Shown piece after piece: positions 9,209-15,740 of a stretch of 44,424 nucleotides of DNA. Source of the stretch: CAMLDH01 sp966250375. Lineage in GTDB: Bacteria; Pseudomonadota; Gammaproteobacteria; Burkholderiales; Burkholderiaceae_D. Within the stretch, counting starts at the first letter, position 1, and each line of letters starts with the position of its first letter. The notes under the pieces are model-generated. The model had not been told where the DNA came from. It was given only the letters and a program-made list of their open reading frames with translations, and did not search any database. Both the position numbers and the translations under genes were made by a program. The stretch is from assembly GCA_966250375.1 (NCBI GenBank), contig CBINHE010000029.1:1-44424 (forward strand), in the 5' to 3' direction.

Positions 9209-9393
9209 GGCCGTATTGTACGCCGTTGCCCCAGCACGCTGGCTTGGCATCCGGTGTGTTTTCCAATAGGGCAACAGTCCTCGGCAATTCACTCTAGCAG
9301 TGGAATTTCAGGGCAATCAACATCTCTGTCTGTACGCCGCGCACCTTCGGATCATCGATCACGCGCTGATATTTACGCCAAGGGAAATCCGCT

Positions 9394-9522
9394 CTAAAAA
9401 CACAGGACGAACCGGTTCGCGAGATCCACAATGAAGGAGGGTTGCAGATAACCGATGAACGCAATTGCCAGCGCTGCCGCCAGAGCAGCGGCTAGCAGGA
9501 AGCGCATGATCAATGATCGCAT
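9394..9522 (-). CDS. Small membrane protein with DLANRFVLCF C-terminus (42 aa)
   Basis: This ORF starts 4 nt after the stop codon of the MFS transporter gene, so translation is probably coupled. It encodes one hydrophobic helix (about residues 6-25, Leu/Ala-rich) followed by YLQPSFIVDLANRFVLCF and an immediate stop. A single-helix protein ending in a polar, cysteine-containing tail next to a transporter suggests an accessory subunit, but function is unknown. A second in-frame ATG at 9507 is possible. The coherent protein-like sequence and tight spacing are the evidence; I recall similar tails in related bacteria but cannot verify that here. Confidence 0.55.
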   Translation of the reverse strand: MRSLIMRFLLAAALAAALAIAFIGYLQPSFIVDLANRFVLCF

Positions 9523-9526
9523 GATG

Positions 9527-10744
9527 TCAGGCCAGCGCAGGTTGTGTACGCACAATCGCTTTTTCGTTGATCGGCAAATTGATTAGTGCGGCAAATACGC
9601 CGAGCGCAATCGTGATCATCCACACCGTGTTGTAATTGCCGTTTTTGGTGTACAGATAGCCGCCCAGCCACACGCCGAGAAAGCTGCCGACCTGATGCGA
9701 AAAGAACACGAATCCCGACAGCATCGACAAATACTTCACGCCGAAAATACCGGCGATCACACCATTCGTCAGCGGCACTGTCGACAGCCACAACAAGCCC
9801 ATCGCGCCGGAGAAAATGTAGACCGACCATGATGTCAGCGGTGCGAGCAGGAACAGTGAAATCACGACTGTGCGGCTGATATAAATAGTCGACAGCAGGT
9901 AGCGCTTGGGAAGGGTGCCGCCCAGTTTTCCCGCGTAATAGGAGCCGAAAATATTAAAGAGGCCAATCAATGCCAGCGCCATTACCGCCACGTTCGGATC
10001 CATGATGCCTTTGTCCTTCAAATAGGCTGGCATGTGCACGCCGATGAACACGACCTGGAAGCCGCATACGAAATAGCCGGCAACCAGGAACAGGAACGGG
10101 CGATACGCGAACGCTTCCTTGACCGCTTCCCAGATGCTTTGCTCACGGCCGCTTGTTCTCAACAGCTGCGGTTCGCGCAATGGGAACGCCATCGGAATCA
10201 TGACCAGAAACACCAATCCGGCCAGCAGATAAAACGCATTTTGCCAGCCGGTGATTGAAATCAATTGCTGCTCGACCGGCATCATCACGAACTGGCCGAA
10301 CGAGCCGGCGGCGGACGACAAGCCGAATGCCCAAGAGCGTTTGGATGCCGGCGCAATGCGGCCGATAATGCCGCTGATCGCGCCAAACGCGGTGCATGAC
10401 AATGCTGCGCCGATCAAGATGCCGGAGCCGATCACAAACAAGGTCGGCTGGTCGATGCCGGCCATCCACAACAAGCCTGCCATGTACAGGATCGCGCCTG
10501 CGATCACGACCTTCGCGGTACCGAAGCGATCTGCCGCCATGCCGGCAAACGGTCCGAACGCACCCCACATCAGGTTTTGCAACGCCAGCGCCAACGAATA
10601 GGTTTCACGCGTCCAGCCGTGTGCCTGTGAGATCGGCTGCAGCCAGAAACCGAACCCGTGGCGTACACCCATCGCCAGCGTCAGCACCAAGCCGCTTGCA
10701 AGAAGGACGGTTTTCAATTGCGGCGAGCGTGAGGCGGTGAGCAT
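9527..10744 (-). CDS. MFS transporter, monocarboxylate/oxalate-formate antiporter-like
   Basis: At 405 residues with about twelve hydrophobic segments, this is a complete major facilitator transporter. The opening GVRHGFGFWLQPISQAHGWTRE and the loop GMAADRFGTAKVV (motif A region) are typical of the MCT/OxlT-like branch, which carries small organic acids. The central loop (about 190-210) and the second half starting FVCGFQVVFIGVHMPAYL fit the usual 6+6 topology. The substrate is not predictable. The tiny ORF at 9394-9522 follows at once. The 5' side (10745-10842) is a short gap before an inverted-repeat element. Confidence 0.85.
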   Translation of the reverse strand: MLTASRSPQLKTVLLASGLVLTLAMGVRHGFGFWLQPISQAHGWTRETYSLALALQNLMWGAFGPFAGMAADRFGTAKVVIAGAILYMAGLLWMAGIDQPTLFVIGSGILIGAALSCTAFGAISGIIGRIAPASKRSWAFGLSSAAGSFGQFVMMPVEQQLISITGWQNAFYLLAGLVFLVMIPMAFPLREPQLLRTSGREQSIWEAVKEAFAYRPFLFLVAGYFVCGFQVVFIGVHMPAYLKDKGIMDPNVAVMALALIGLFNIFGSYYAGKLGGTLPKRYLLSTIYISRTVVISLFLLAPLTSWSVYIFSGAMGLLWLSTVPLTNGVIAGIFGVKYLSMLSGFVFFSHQVGSFLGVWLGGYLYTKNGNYNTVWMITIALGVFAALINLPINEKAIVRTQPALA

Positions 10745-10842
10745 GGCGACTCCATTTTTGGGCTGAAAATCGAGTGTAGCGGAAAGGGGGAGCGCGTGTG
10801 GACTGCCGGTTTTGCCGGGCCAGATATGGGCGATTTTGAAGG

Positions 10843-10995
10843 GTAGGGCACATCGTGATGCGCCGGATGTTTAGATGCGCCCGGTGAGGTGCGCATAACC
10901 GTCCCTTCAAATGGCGAGTTGGCCTGCTAGGTTGATGGCTTGAGAGGCAGGTAGGAAGGAGGTATAACCATTCGGCGCATCGCGATGTGCCCTAC
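10843..10995. mobile_element. MITE-like element with 27-bp terminal inverted repeats
   Basis: The ends 10843-10869 (starting GTAGGGCACATCG) and 10969-10995 (ending CGATGTGCCCTAC) are inverted copies matching at 25 of 27 positions. The 153-bp element encodes no protein. Its interior resembles the repeat at 13221-13356, including TTGATGGCTTG and GGTATAACCAT/GGTAACCAT-like blocks. Non-coding, with long terminal repeats, it looks like a transposase-dependent miniature element. I see no clear target-site duplication. It borders the cassette cluster at 11.03-13.04 kb. Confidence 0.7.
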
Positions 10996-11001
10996 GGCTC
11001 T

Positions 11002-11031
11002 GGAGGTTAGAGACCTCCGGCTACCCGATTA
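11002..11031 (-). repeat. Dispersed REP-like repeat, copy 3, with hairpin
   Basis: On the minus strand TAATCGGGTAGCCGGAGG (11031-11014) runs into a hairpin with 6-bp arms ACCTCC (11013-11018) and GGAGGT (11002-11007) and a 5-nt loop. It follows GCC, so the repeat again begins in a GCCTAAT sequence that supplies the stop codon of the upstream gene, as at 2354. No long attC structure follows. Confidence 0.6.
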
Positions 11032-11859
11032 GGCCGCTATCTCAGAATACGGCACGAAGCGCAATTCAACTTCGGCAGGACACTTCTCGATCCGCTTGCG
11101 CCAAACACTCTCAACTTTTGGCAGTTCTTCTTTATCGAAGCGATAGACGACGAGCAGGATTAGCTTGAAGCGCCCCTTGAAGTACTTGTCTGCAACGACA
11201 GCGTTGTACAGAATCCGATCAAGCATGCTCGACGTGCGGATCGGCACCCGCAATATCTTTATCTCTGCGAATGTAGGCTTCTCGCCGCTCTTGAGCACGG
11301 CATCGAAGCTTACCCCCGTGTTTGAGATCGAGATGTCGCGGGCTTCCGCAAGCCCAAACTCTCGTTCTAGGTGGGCAAGGGCAGCGGACTCTGTATTTCG
11401 GATTTCATCATAGAGCTGCGCAAGACTTGGAGAAGTCGCGTCAGTAGTGAAAACTCTCTCCGTCTTCGGCACCACCGGAAGCAGTTCTACCGGGACCGGC
11501 AACGACTCCACGACTTCCCGCTCTGGAAGTGACTCAGCAACTTCTCGCTCCAGTTTCTCCTGACGCTCCTGTGGCGAGAGCGTTCGCAGGAATGAATGAT
11601 CATCCTTGTAGTCTCCCGGTGCATAGAGCTTCCCGTGGTGTTTGGAAACCAGTCTGTAGAAAACTCCCAGTACTACAACCGGGAACAGGACGATAAAGAT
11701 AATCAGCGGATAGCGCTCCTGCTCCGTCAAGGAACTCACGGTTGCGCCCAGGAGCAGGTTGGCAAACGCGTAGATTAGTGAGATGAAGATGGCAACAATG
11801 CCGAGCGGGTTCCGAACCAAGTCTTTCATGCTGCCTTTCGAGGGAAAAGTCGGTTCCAT
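11029..11859 (-). CDS. Membrane-anchored protein with a PD-(D/E)XK-like nuclease motif
   Basis: The 276-residue product has two transmembrane helices (about 19-40 and 50-70), a charged linker to about residue 145, and a C-terminal domain. That domain contains SFDAVLKSGEKPTFAEIKIL: Asp186, then Glu199-Ile-Lys201 on the next strand. A D...ExK pair on consecutive strands is the core of the PD-(D/E)XK nuclease superfamily. An earlier Glu in LEREFG could complete the site. Fold assignment is by motif only. The start follows the R' box GTTAGGC, so this is a gene cassette. Membrane-tethered nucleases are plausible defence proteins, but nothing here shows that. The TAA lies inside the dispersed repeat. 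Confidence 0.6.
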   Translation of the reverse strand: MEPTFPSKGSMKDLVRNPLGIVAIFISLIYAFANLLLGATVSSLTEQERYPLIIFIVLFPVVVLGVFYRLVSKHHGKLYAPGDYKDDHSFLRTLSPQERQEKLEREVAESLPEREVVESLPVPVELLPVVPKTERVFTTDATSPSLAQLYDEIRNTESAALAHLEREFGLAEARDISISNTGVSFDAVLKSGEKPTFAEIKILRVPIRTSSMLDRILYNAVVADKYFKGRFKLILLVVYRFDKEELPKVESVWRKRIEKCPAEVELRFVPYSEIAA

Positions 11860-11863
11860 TGCG

Positions 11864-11929
11864 GCCTAACGTTGAGATGGCCGGATCAAGGGCATCATCG
11901 TTGAATCCGTGTCAATTGCCAAGTTATGT
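11864..11929 (-). other. attC recombination site (integron cassette)
   Basis: On the minus strand, R'' ACATAAC (11929-11923) lies just after the stop codon at 11931, and R' GTTAGGC (11870-11864) lies 5 nt before the next ATG. The 66-bp site contains the arms CGGATTCAA and TTGATCCG, complementary except for one extra base, the hallmark extrahelical base of attC. R'' differs by one base from the complement of this cassette's own R' box (GTTATGC). Confidence 0.78.
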
Positions 11930-11930
11930 G

Positions 11931-12362
11931 TTACCACCACGAAGGAGCCTCTATCGTAGCGATGAAACCCTGCTGTGTGAATTCAGCCAACAGCGACTCG
12001 TCTTTGACGAGACACATGCCCTCATGGTGGATCGAACAAGCAAACCAATCTTTTTCATTCGGTCGATAGATGGCTATGCTGTCACAGCAGCGTATAACTT
12101 TGGATTTTTTTCGAACAAGCTCAGCAACTAAACTGCTACTGAAAGGAGTTGGATTGGTGTGAAGTCCGTGTTCAGAGCCATCGCCATAGGTGGTAACGGG
12201 GAGAAGACCGTCCGATTCACCTGCGACCACAAGACCTGCAACAGACTTCGCATTTGAGTATGAATAGAGCCATGCAACCGCAACAGTTGCCTCTGACAAC
12301 TGCGCGGCAGCGTAAAGCAAAGCAAGTTGCCGCTCAAGCTTATTTTCAGTGACGTAGATCAT
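11931..12362 (-). CDS. Hypothetical cassette-borne protein (143 aa)
   Basis: I do not recognise this protein. The first half is a hydrophobic, alanine-rich stretch (LALLYAAAQLSEATVAVAWLY, about 13-33). The C-terminal half is mixed alpha/beta with two adjacent cysteines (VIRCCDSIAIYRP) and ends in PSWW. No signal peptide is evident. The ATG at 12362 is 6 nt after the R' box GTTATGC. The frame extends further upstream, but that part overlaps the attC region and the previous gene, so it is not used. It is a single-gene cassette closed by the attC at 11864-11929. Confidence 0.6.
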   Translation of the reverse strand: MIYVTENKLERQLALLYAAAQLSEATVAVAWLYSYSNAKSVAGLVVAGESDGLLPVTTYGDGSEHGLHTNPTPFSSSLVAELVRKKSKVIRCCDSIAIYRPNEKDWFACSIHHEGMCLVKDESLLAEFTQQGFIATIEAPSWW

Positions 12363-12368
12363 TGAGAC

Positions 12369-12396
12369 GCATAACGTTTGACATGATGGGTTGGGC
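12369..12396 (-). other. Very short attC-like junction (28 bp)
   Basis: On the minus strand R'' GCCCAAC (12396-12390) and R' GTTATGC (12375-12369) are separated by only 14 nt. R'' is the exact complement of the R' box GTTGGGC at 13042-13036 that opens the same cassette, so both boundaries are consistent. The central stem of a normal attC is missing, suggesting internal deletion, so the site is probably a poor recombination substrate. Confidence 0.6.
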
Positions 12397-12423
12397 GTCA
12401 TCGGCGAGAAGCGAGACCGTCGC

Positions 12424-13017
12424 CTACTTCGCCGCCGCCAGGTACGGGGCAAACACACGCTCCATTTGCTTTTGTAGAAGAAGTCTCGTGCATACGCCAA
12501 GAAGACTGTAGGTCTCTAGTAGCTTGAGTACGTTGGCCTTCAACTGGAGATAGGAAGCTGGCCAGTCGAATTCGAGTTGAAAAATTTGCGCCGATAGAGC
12601 TTTGAATTCGTCTGAGGAAGAAAGCCCTGAAATGCGCATGTCATTGAGCAGCACCGTGACTTCAAGAGGTGCAAGTTTCGCAATGGACTGCATTGCACCA
12701 GTCATGAGTTCGACGAATTCATTGGTTTCTGTTGAAGGATTGGCGCCTTGATAGCCTGCCGCGAAGCCGAGCATTCGACCTAAATCCGCGCTCAGCTTTT
12801 CAGTTTGTTCATCGATGTGGGTCAGGCGATCTTTTAGGTGAGAAAAGATGCTCTCCCGCGCTTGGAACTGGTGGTTCTTATCGAGCTCACGGAGCTTGAC
12901 TTCAATCTGCACCGACGCTGCCTTGTATGCGGCATACGCCGCAACGATTGCTGGCCCGAGGATCTTAATCGCCTCAAGGGAAACCGTCTGAACGAGAGTG
13001 ACTTCTTCAGGACTCAT
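12424..13017 (-). CDS. Hypothetical cassette-borne protein with N-terminal membrane helix and coiled coil
   Basis: I do not recognise the family. The 197-residue product opens with a probable membrane helix (AIKILGPAIVAAYAAYKAA, about 16-34). A charged helical region likely to form a coiled coil follows (VKLRELDKNHQFQARESIF to HIDEQTEKLSADLGRM), then a helical C-terminal domain. The frame can be extended to a TTG at 13041, but that codon lies inside the R' box GTTGGGC, so I use the ATG at 13017 (MSPEEV). It is the first recognisable gene of the minus-strand cassette cluster. Base composition is near 50% GC. Confidence 0.6.
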   Translation of the reverse strand: MSPEEVTLVQTVSLEAIKILGPAIVAAYAAYKAASVQIEVKLRELDKNHQFQARESIFSHLKDRLTHIDEQTEKLSADLGRMLGFAAGYQGANPSTETNEFVELMTGAMQSIAKLAPLEVTVLLNDMRISGLSSSDEFKALSAQIFQLEFDWPASYLQLKANVLKLLETYSLLGVCTRLLLQKQMERVFAPYLAAAK

Positions 13018-13035
13018 GGTGACCGGGAGTATGAC

Positions 13036-13042
13036 GCCCAAC
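13036..13042 (-). other. Cassette boundary R' box (GTTGGGC)
   Basis: GTTGGGC on the minus strand fits GTTRRRY and matches the R'' box at 12396-12390. It marks the start of the cassette carrying the gene at 12424-13017. Upstream (13043-13220) there is no attI, integrase gene or further attC that I can see. Confidence 0.6.
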
Positions 13043-13220
13043 GTAATGTATGCCGCAGATCCTGCAGATTAAAACGGCGACTGAGGTATACATTGTCCAC
13101 ACAAAATCCTTATAAATGGCTTGCCTGCTTGTTTCGCCGTGGTTATTGAAAAAACAAGCTAAATAAAACGACCATGAGACCCTGCACGTAACATACCAGA
13201 ACTCGCAGATTGTATCGCGC

Positions 13221-13356
13221 GATGCGCCGGATGTTTTTTGATGCCCTCAGCGAGATACGCCTAACCGCCCCTTCAAATTGCATGTTGGCCGGTCAGGTTG
13301 ATGGCTTGGCGCAGTGTGGAGGTAACCATCCTGCGCATCGCAATGCGTCCTTCAGC
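13221..13356. repeat. Diverged second copy of the 10.85 kb element
   Basis: GATGCGCCGGATGTT opens both copies (10857 and 13221). Further shared blocks are CCCTTCAAAT, GGTTGATGGCTTG and GCGCATCGC-ATG, in the same order and direction. The outer GTAGGGC/GCCCTAC ends have decayed here. The two copies flank the 11.03-13.04 kb cassette cluster. The rest of 13043-13384 has no gene that I can support. Confidence 0.6.
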
Positions 13357-13384
13357 CGCCGTCACGCAGAAGTGACAGGGCACA

Positions 13385-14221
13385 TCAGCTTGCCAAAAAA
13401 TTCCGCACCAGCTCGATTTGTTCTGGCACATTCAATGCTGGCGCATGGCCGCAGCCAGGTATCACCGCCAGTTGCGCGCGCGGCCCGCGCTGTGTCATCG
13501 CCTGCGCGGTTTCGGGCAGCAGCAGATCCGATGTTTCGCCGCGCAGCACCAGCGTCGGCATATCGAGCGCGTCATATTCCTGCCAGCGCTCGTAGTCGTT
13601 CGGATGCATGATGAATTGGCGCACCATCGCCGGATCGTAGTGCGCGGTAATGCGGCCGCTCTGCAGGCGGCGCACTGAGGTCTCCGCCATGCGCCGCCAC
13701 TGCGTATCGCTTTGCCAGCCGTATGGTTTGTAGATGAGGCGCAGATAGCTTTCGAATTCGGTGACAGTGTCGAATTCAGCCGGATTGCCGGCATAGCTGC
13801 GGATTCTTTCTATGGCGGAGGCAGCGGTCGCTGGGCCGATATCATTCAATACCAGATGGCTGATGCGGCCCTTGAGCGTGCTTGCCGCCGCCACCATGCC
13901 GATTGCGCCTCCCATCGAAGTGCCGACCCAGCGCGTCTGCATAATGCCAAGCTGATCGACCAGTTCCTGCGCAATGCGCGTATAAAAAGCGAACTGGTAT
14001 TCGTTGTCCGGATCGGTGCTCCATTGCGACAATCCGCGTCCGATCGTATCGGGACAAATGATGCGGTAGGTGCCGGCGAGCGCTGCTGCCAGATCGTCAA
14101 AGTCACGGCTGGTGCGTGCCAAGCCGTGCCACAGGATCAAGGGCGGCGTATCCTTGCTGCCCCATTCGACATAATGGATTTCACGGCCGCAGCAACGAAG
14201 ATAGTGAGAGGTTGGTTGCAT
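13385..14221 (-). CDS. Alpha/beta hydrolase
   Basis: The 278-residue protein shows LILWHGLARTSRDFDDL (28-44), CPDTIGRGLSQW (56-67), nucleophile elbow GTSMGG with Ser102, a probable acid Asp in RGETSDLLLP and catalytic His in PGCGHAPAL. It is cytoplasmic; the substrate is unknown, and relatives include lactonases and carboxylesterases. The ATG at 14221 has a GGAAA ribosome-binding site 7 nt upstream; the longer frame to 14356 overlaps a possible small ORF and looks non-coding. It lies downstream of a LysR gene on the same strand. This does not prove control, because LysR targets are more often divergent. Confidence 0.85.
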   Translation of the reverse strand: MQPTSHYLRCCGREIHYVEWGSKDTPPLILWHGLARTSRDFDDLAAALAGTYRIICPDTIGRGLSQWSTDPDNEYQFAFYTRIAQELVDQLGIMQTRWVGTSMGGAIGMVAAASTLKGRISHLVLNDIGPATAASAIERIRSYAGNPAEFDTVTEFESYLRLIYKPYGWQSDTQWRRMAETSVRRLQSGRITAHYDPAMVRQFIMHPNDYERWQEYDALDMPTLVLRGETSDLLLPETAQAMTQRGPRAQLAVIPGCGHAPALNVPEQIELVRNFLAS

Positions 14222-14223
14222 GA

Positions 14224-14396
14224 TTATTTCCAGATAGGTAGTTTGCCGACGATGCCGGCCGGGAAAAAATACACGGGTAGTACGAGCAGGATGCCCAGCC
14301 ACAACAGCCGGCGGTCCGGAACGCCGGCGCAAGCGCAGCAGGCGTTGTCCTTGCAAATTCCATTGTCGATTCTCGATTCCTTGGCGCTGGTTAAGG
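14224..14396 (-). other. Possible small membrane protein, start unresolved
   Basis: Between the LysR gene and the hydrolase, one minus-strand frame encodes a cysteine cluster (NACCACAGVPDRR) and then LLWLGILLVLPVYFFPAGIV and GKLPIWK before TAA at 14224-14226. This reads like a real one-helix protein, but the frame has no normal start codon within the gap. The well-placed ATG at about 14363 (after AAGGAATCGAGA) is in another frame. Either a frameshift separates the two, or the gene starts inside the LysR gene. Confidence 0.35.
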
Positions 14397-15341
14397 TTAA
14401 TGCAGCAATTCGGCGACTCTGTCGCCCACCATCTGCATGAACGCCCGTACCCGCGCCGTGTTGCGCAAGTCGGGATGGGTGAGTATCCACAACGGCATCT
14501 TCAGTTCTTCAATCGGTTCCGATAGCGCCACCAGTTCTGGCGCATCATGGGCAACCACTTCCGGCAGCATGGTGATACCCATGCCGGTACGCAGCAATGC
14601 CACTGCACTCGCAAAATGATCGGTGCGTATCACAACCGACGAGGACGGGACATTCGCATGCAGCCAGCGGTTGGATGGCCGCTCCCGTACATCGCGCTCG
14701 AAACTGATCCACGGCAGTTCCTGTGTCAAGGTTTTGATTGGTAGCAGTTTGCCGATGTTGATTTTTCCGAGCAGAAATGGCGCCGCATGCCACGCATATA
14801 TCCGAAACCGGATATCACCTAGTTTACGTCCCACCAGATAATCCGGCACCTCCGTTGATACGCGCATGGCCACGTCCGCTTCACGCTGCGAAAGATCAAG
14901 GCGCTCCAACGAGATTCCCATCTCCACTTCAATGTCGGGATGGGCTGCACAAAATTCCGCCAGCACGTTGGGCAATAAATGGTGCGCGACGATCGGCGTA
15001 GTCGTCACGCGCAGCATGCCTTGCAAACGCGTATCGCCACCGACGATGCGCCGTTCCGCTTCCGCCACCAGAGGTTCGCATTGTTCCGCCACCCGGCGCA
15101 ACGTGTCCCCAGCTTCGGTCGGTACATAGCCGTTACGCATGCGTTCGAACAGACGGACGCGAAGCTTCGCTTCAATCGCATCGATACGCCGCAGCATAGT
15201 CGAATGCGTTACCGACAAATTACGTGCAGCGCCCGACAAGGAGCCGGCTCGCGCTACAGCCAGCACATAGCGTAAATCGTCCCAATCCAGCACACCTGCG
15301 GGGATGATTGGAGTGCGGGCCGGAGGAGGGGTTTTGTGCAT
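14397..15341 (-). CDS. LysR-family transcriptional regulator
   Basis: The 314-residue protein has an N-terminal winged helix-turn-helix (about 17-78: DLRYVLAVARAGSLSGAARN, LSVTHSTMLRRIDAIEAKL, RLFERMRNGYVPTEAG) and a periplasmic-binding-protein-like effector domain (from about 100). The N-terminal extension PPPARTPIIPAG is slightly longer than usual. The phrase LDWDDLRYVLAVARAGSLSGAAR is typical of a LysR subgroup with small-molecule inducers, but neither ligand nor targets can be named. Divergent from it is the small gene at 15436, and the 94-bp space between them is a reasonable site for autoregulation. Confidence 0.88.
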   Translation of the reverse strand: MHKTPPPARTPIIPAGVLDWDDLRYVLAVARAGSLSGAARNLSVTHSTMLRRIDAIEAKLRVRLFERMRNGYVPTEAGDTLRRVAEQCEPLVAEAERRIVGGDTRLQGMLRVTTTPIVAHHLLPNVLAEFCAAHPDIEVEMGISLERLDLSQREADVAMRVSTEVPDYLVGRKLGDIRFRIYAWHAAPFLLGKINIGKLLPIKTLTQELPWISFERDVRERPSNRWLHANVPSSSVVIRTDHFASAVALLRTGMGITMLPEVVAHDAPELVALSEPIEELKMPLWILTHPDLRNTARVRAFMQMVGDRVAELLH

Positions 15342-15435
15342 TTTTGCATACTCAAGAAGCGAAATAGGAGATTTTATGTGGATAGATTAACATCTACACT
15401 GCTTCCATACCAATGACATCTGGAAGGAAAATGCC

Positions 15436-15642
15436 ATGATTATCAATACCTTGCCGCATTCGGTCATCAGTTTCGTTGCCTTGGTCTATGGGGTCGCCGA
15501 CGGCATCGCGCGTTATGCGCACAACTTGGCCGAACGCATCGATGCACAGCCACCGATGACAGGCCATCGCATGGGTGCGTGGGAAGTGAGTGTCAGCCCC
15601 GCCGCACGACACGCGGTAAAGACAATGCGCGCGGCTGAATAG
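15436..15642 (+). CDS. Hypothetical small protein (68 aa)
   Basis: I do not recognise this protein. It has a strong ribosome-binding site (GGAAGGAAA) 5-13 nt upstream of the ATG, and third-position GC use like the core genes. The N-terminal part (NTLPHSVISFVALVYGVADG) is moderately hydrophobic; the remainder is polar. It sits divergent to the LysR gene and about 100 bp upstream of the Ada-AlkA gene on the same strand. Confidence 0.45.
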   Translation: MIINTLPHSVISFVALVYGVADGIARYAHNLAERIDAQPPMTGHRMGAWEVSVSPAARHAVKTMRAAE

Positions 15643-15740
15643 AAAAAGCTTGCGACGGAACATGTTGACGTGAACAAAGGGGATCGAATCATGTCCGAAA
15701 ACGGCTAGACGATGTGAAAGGCGGCGCGTATAAATCCAAT

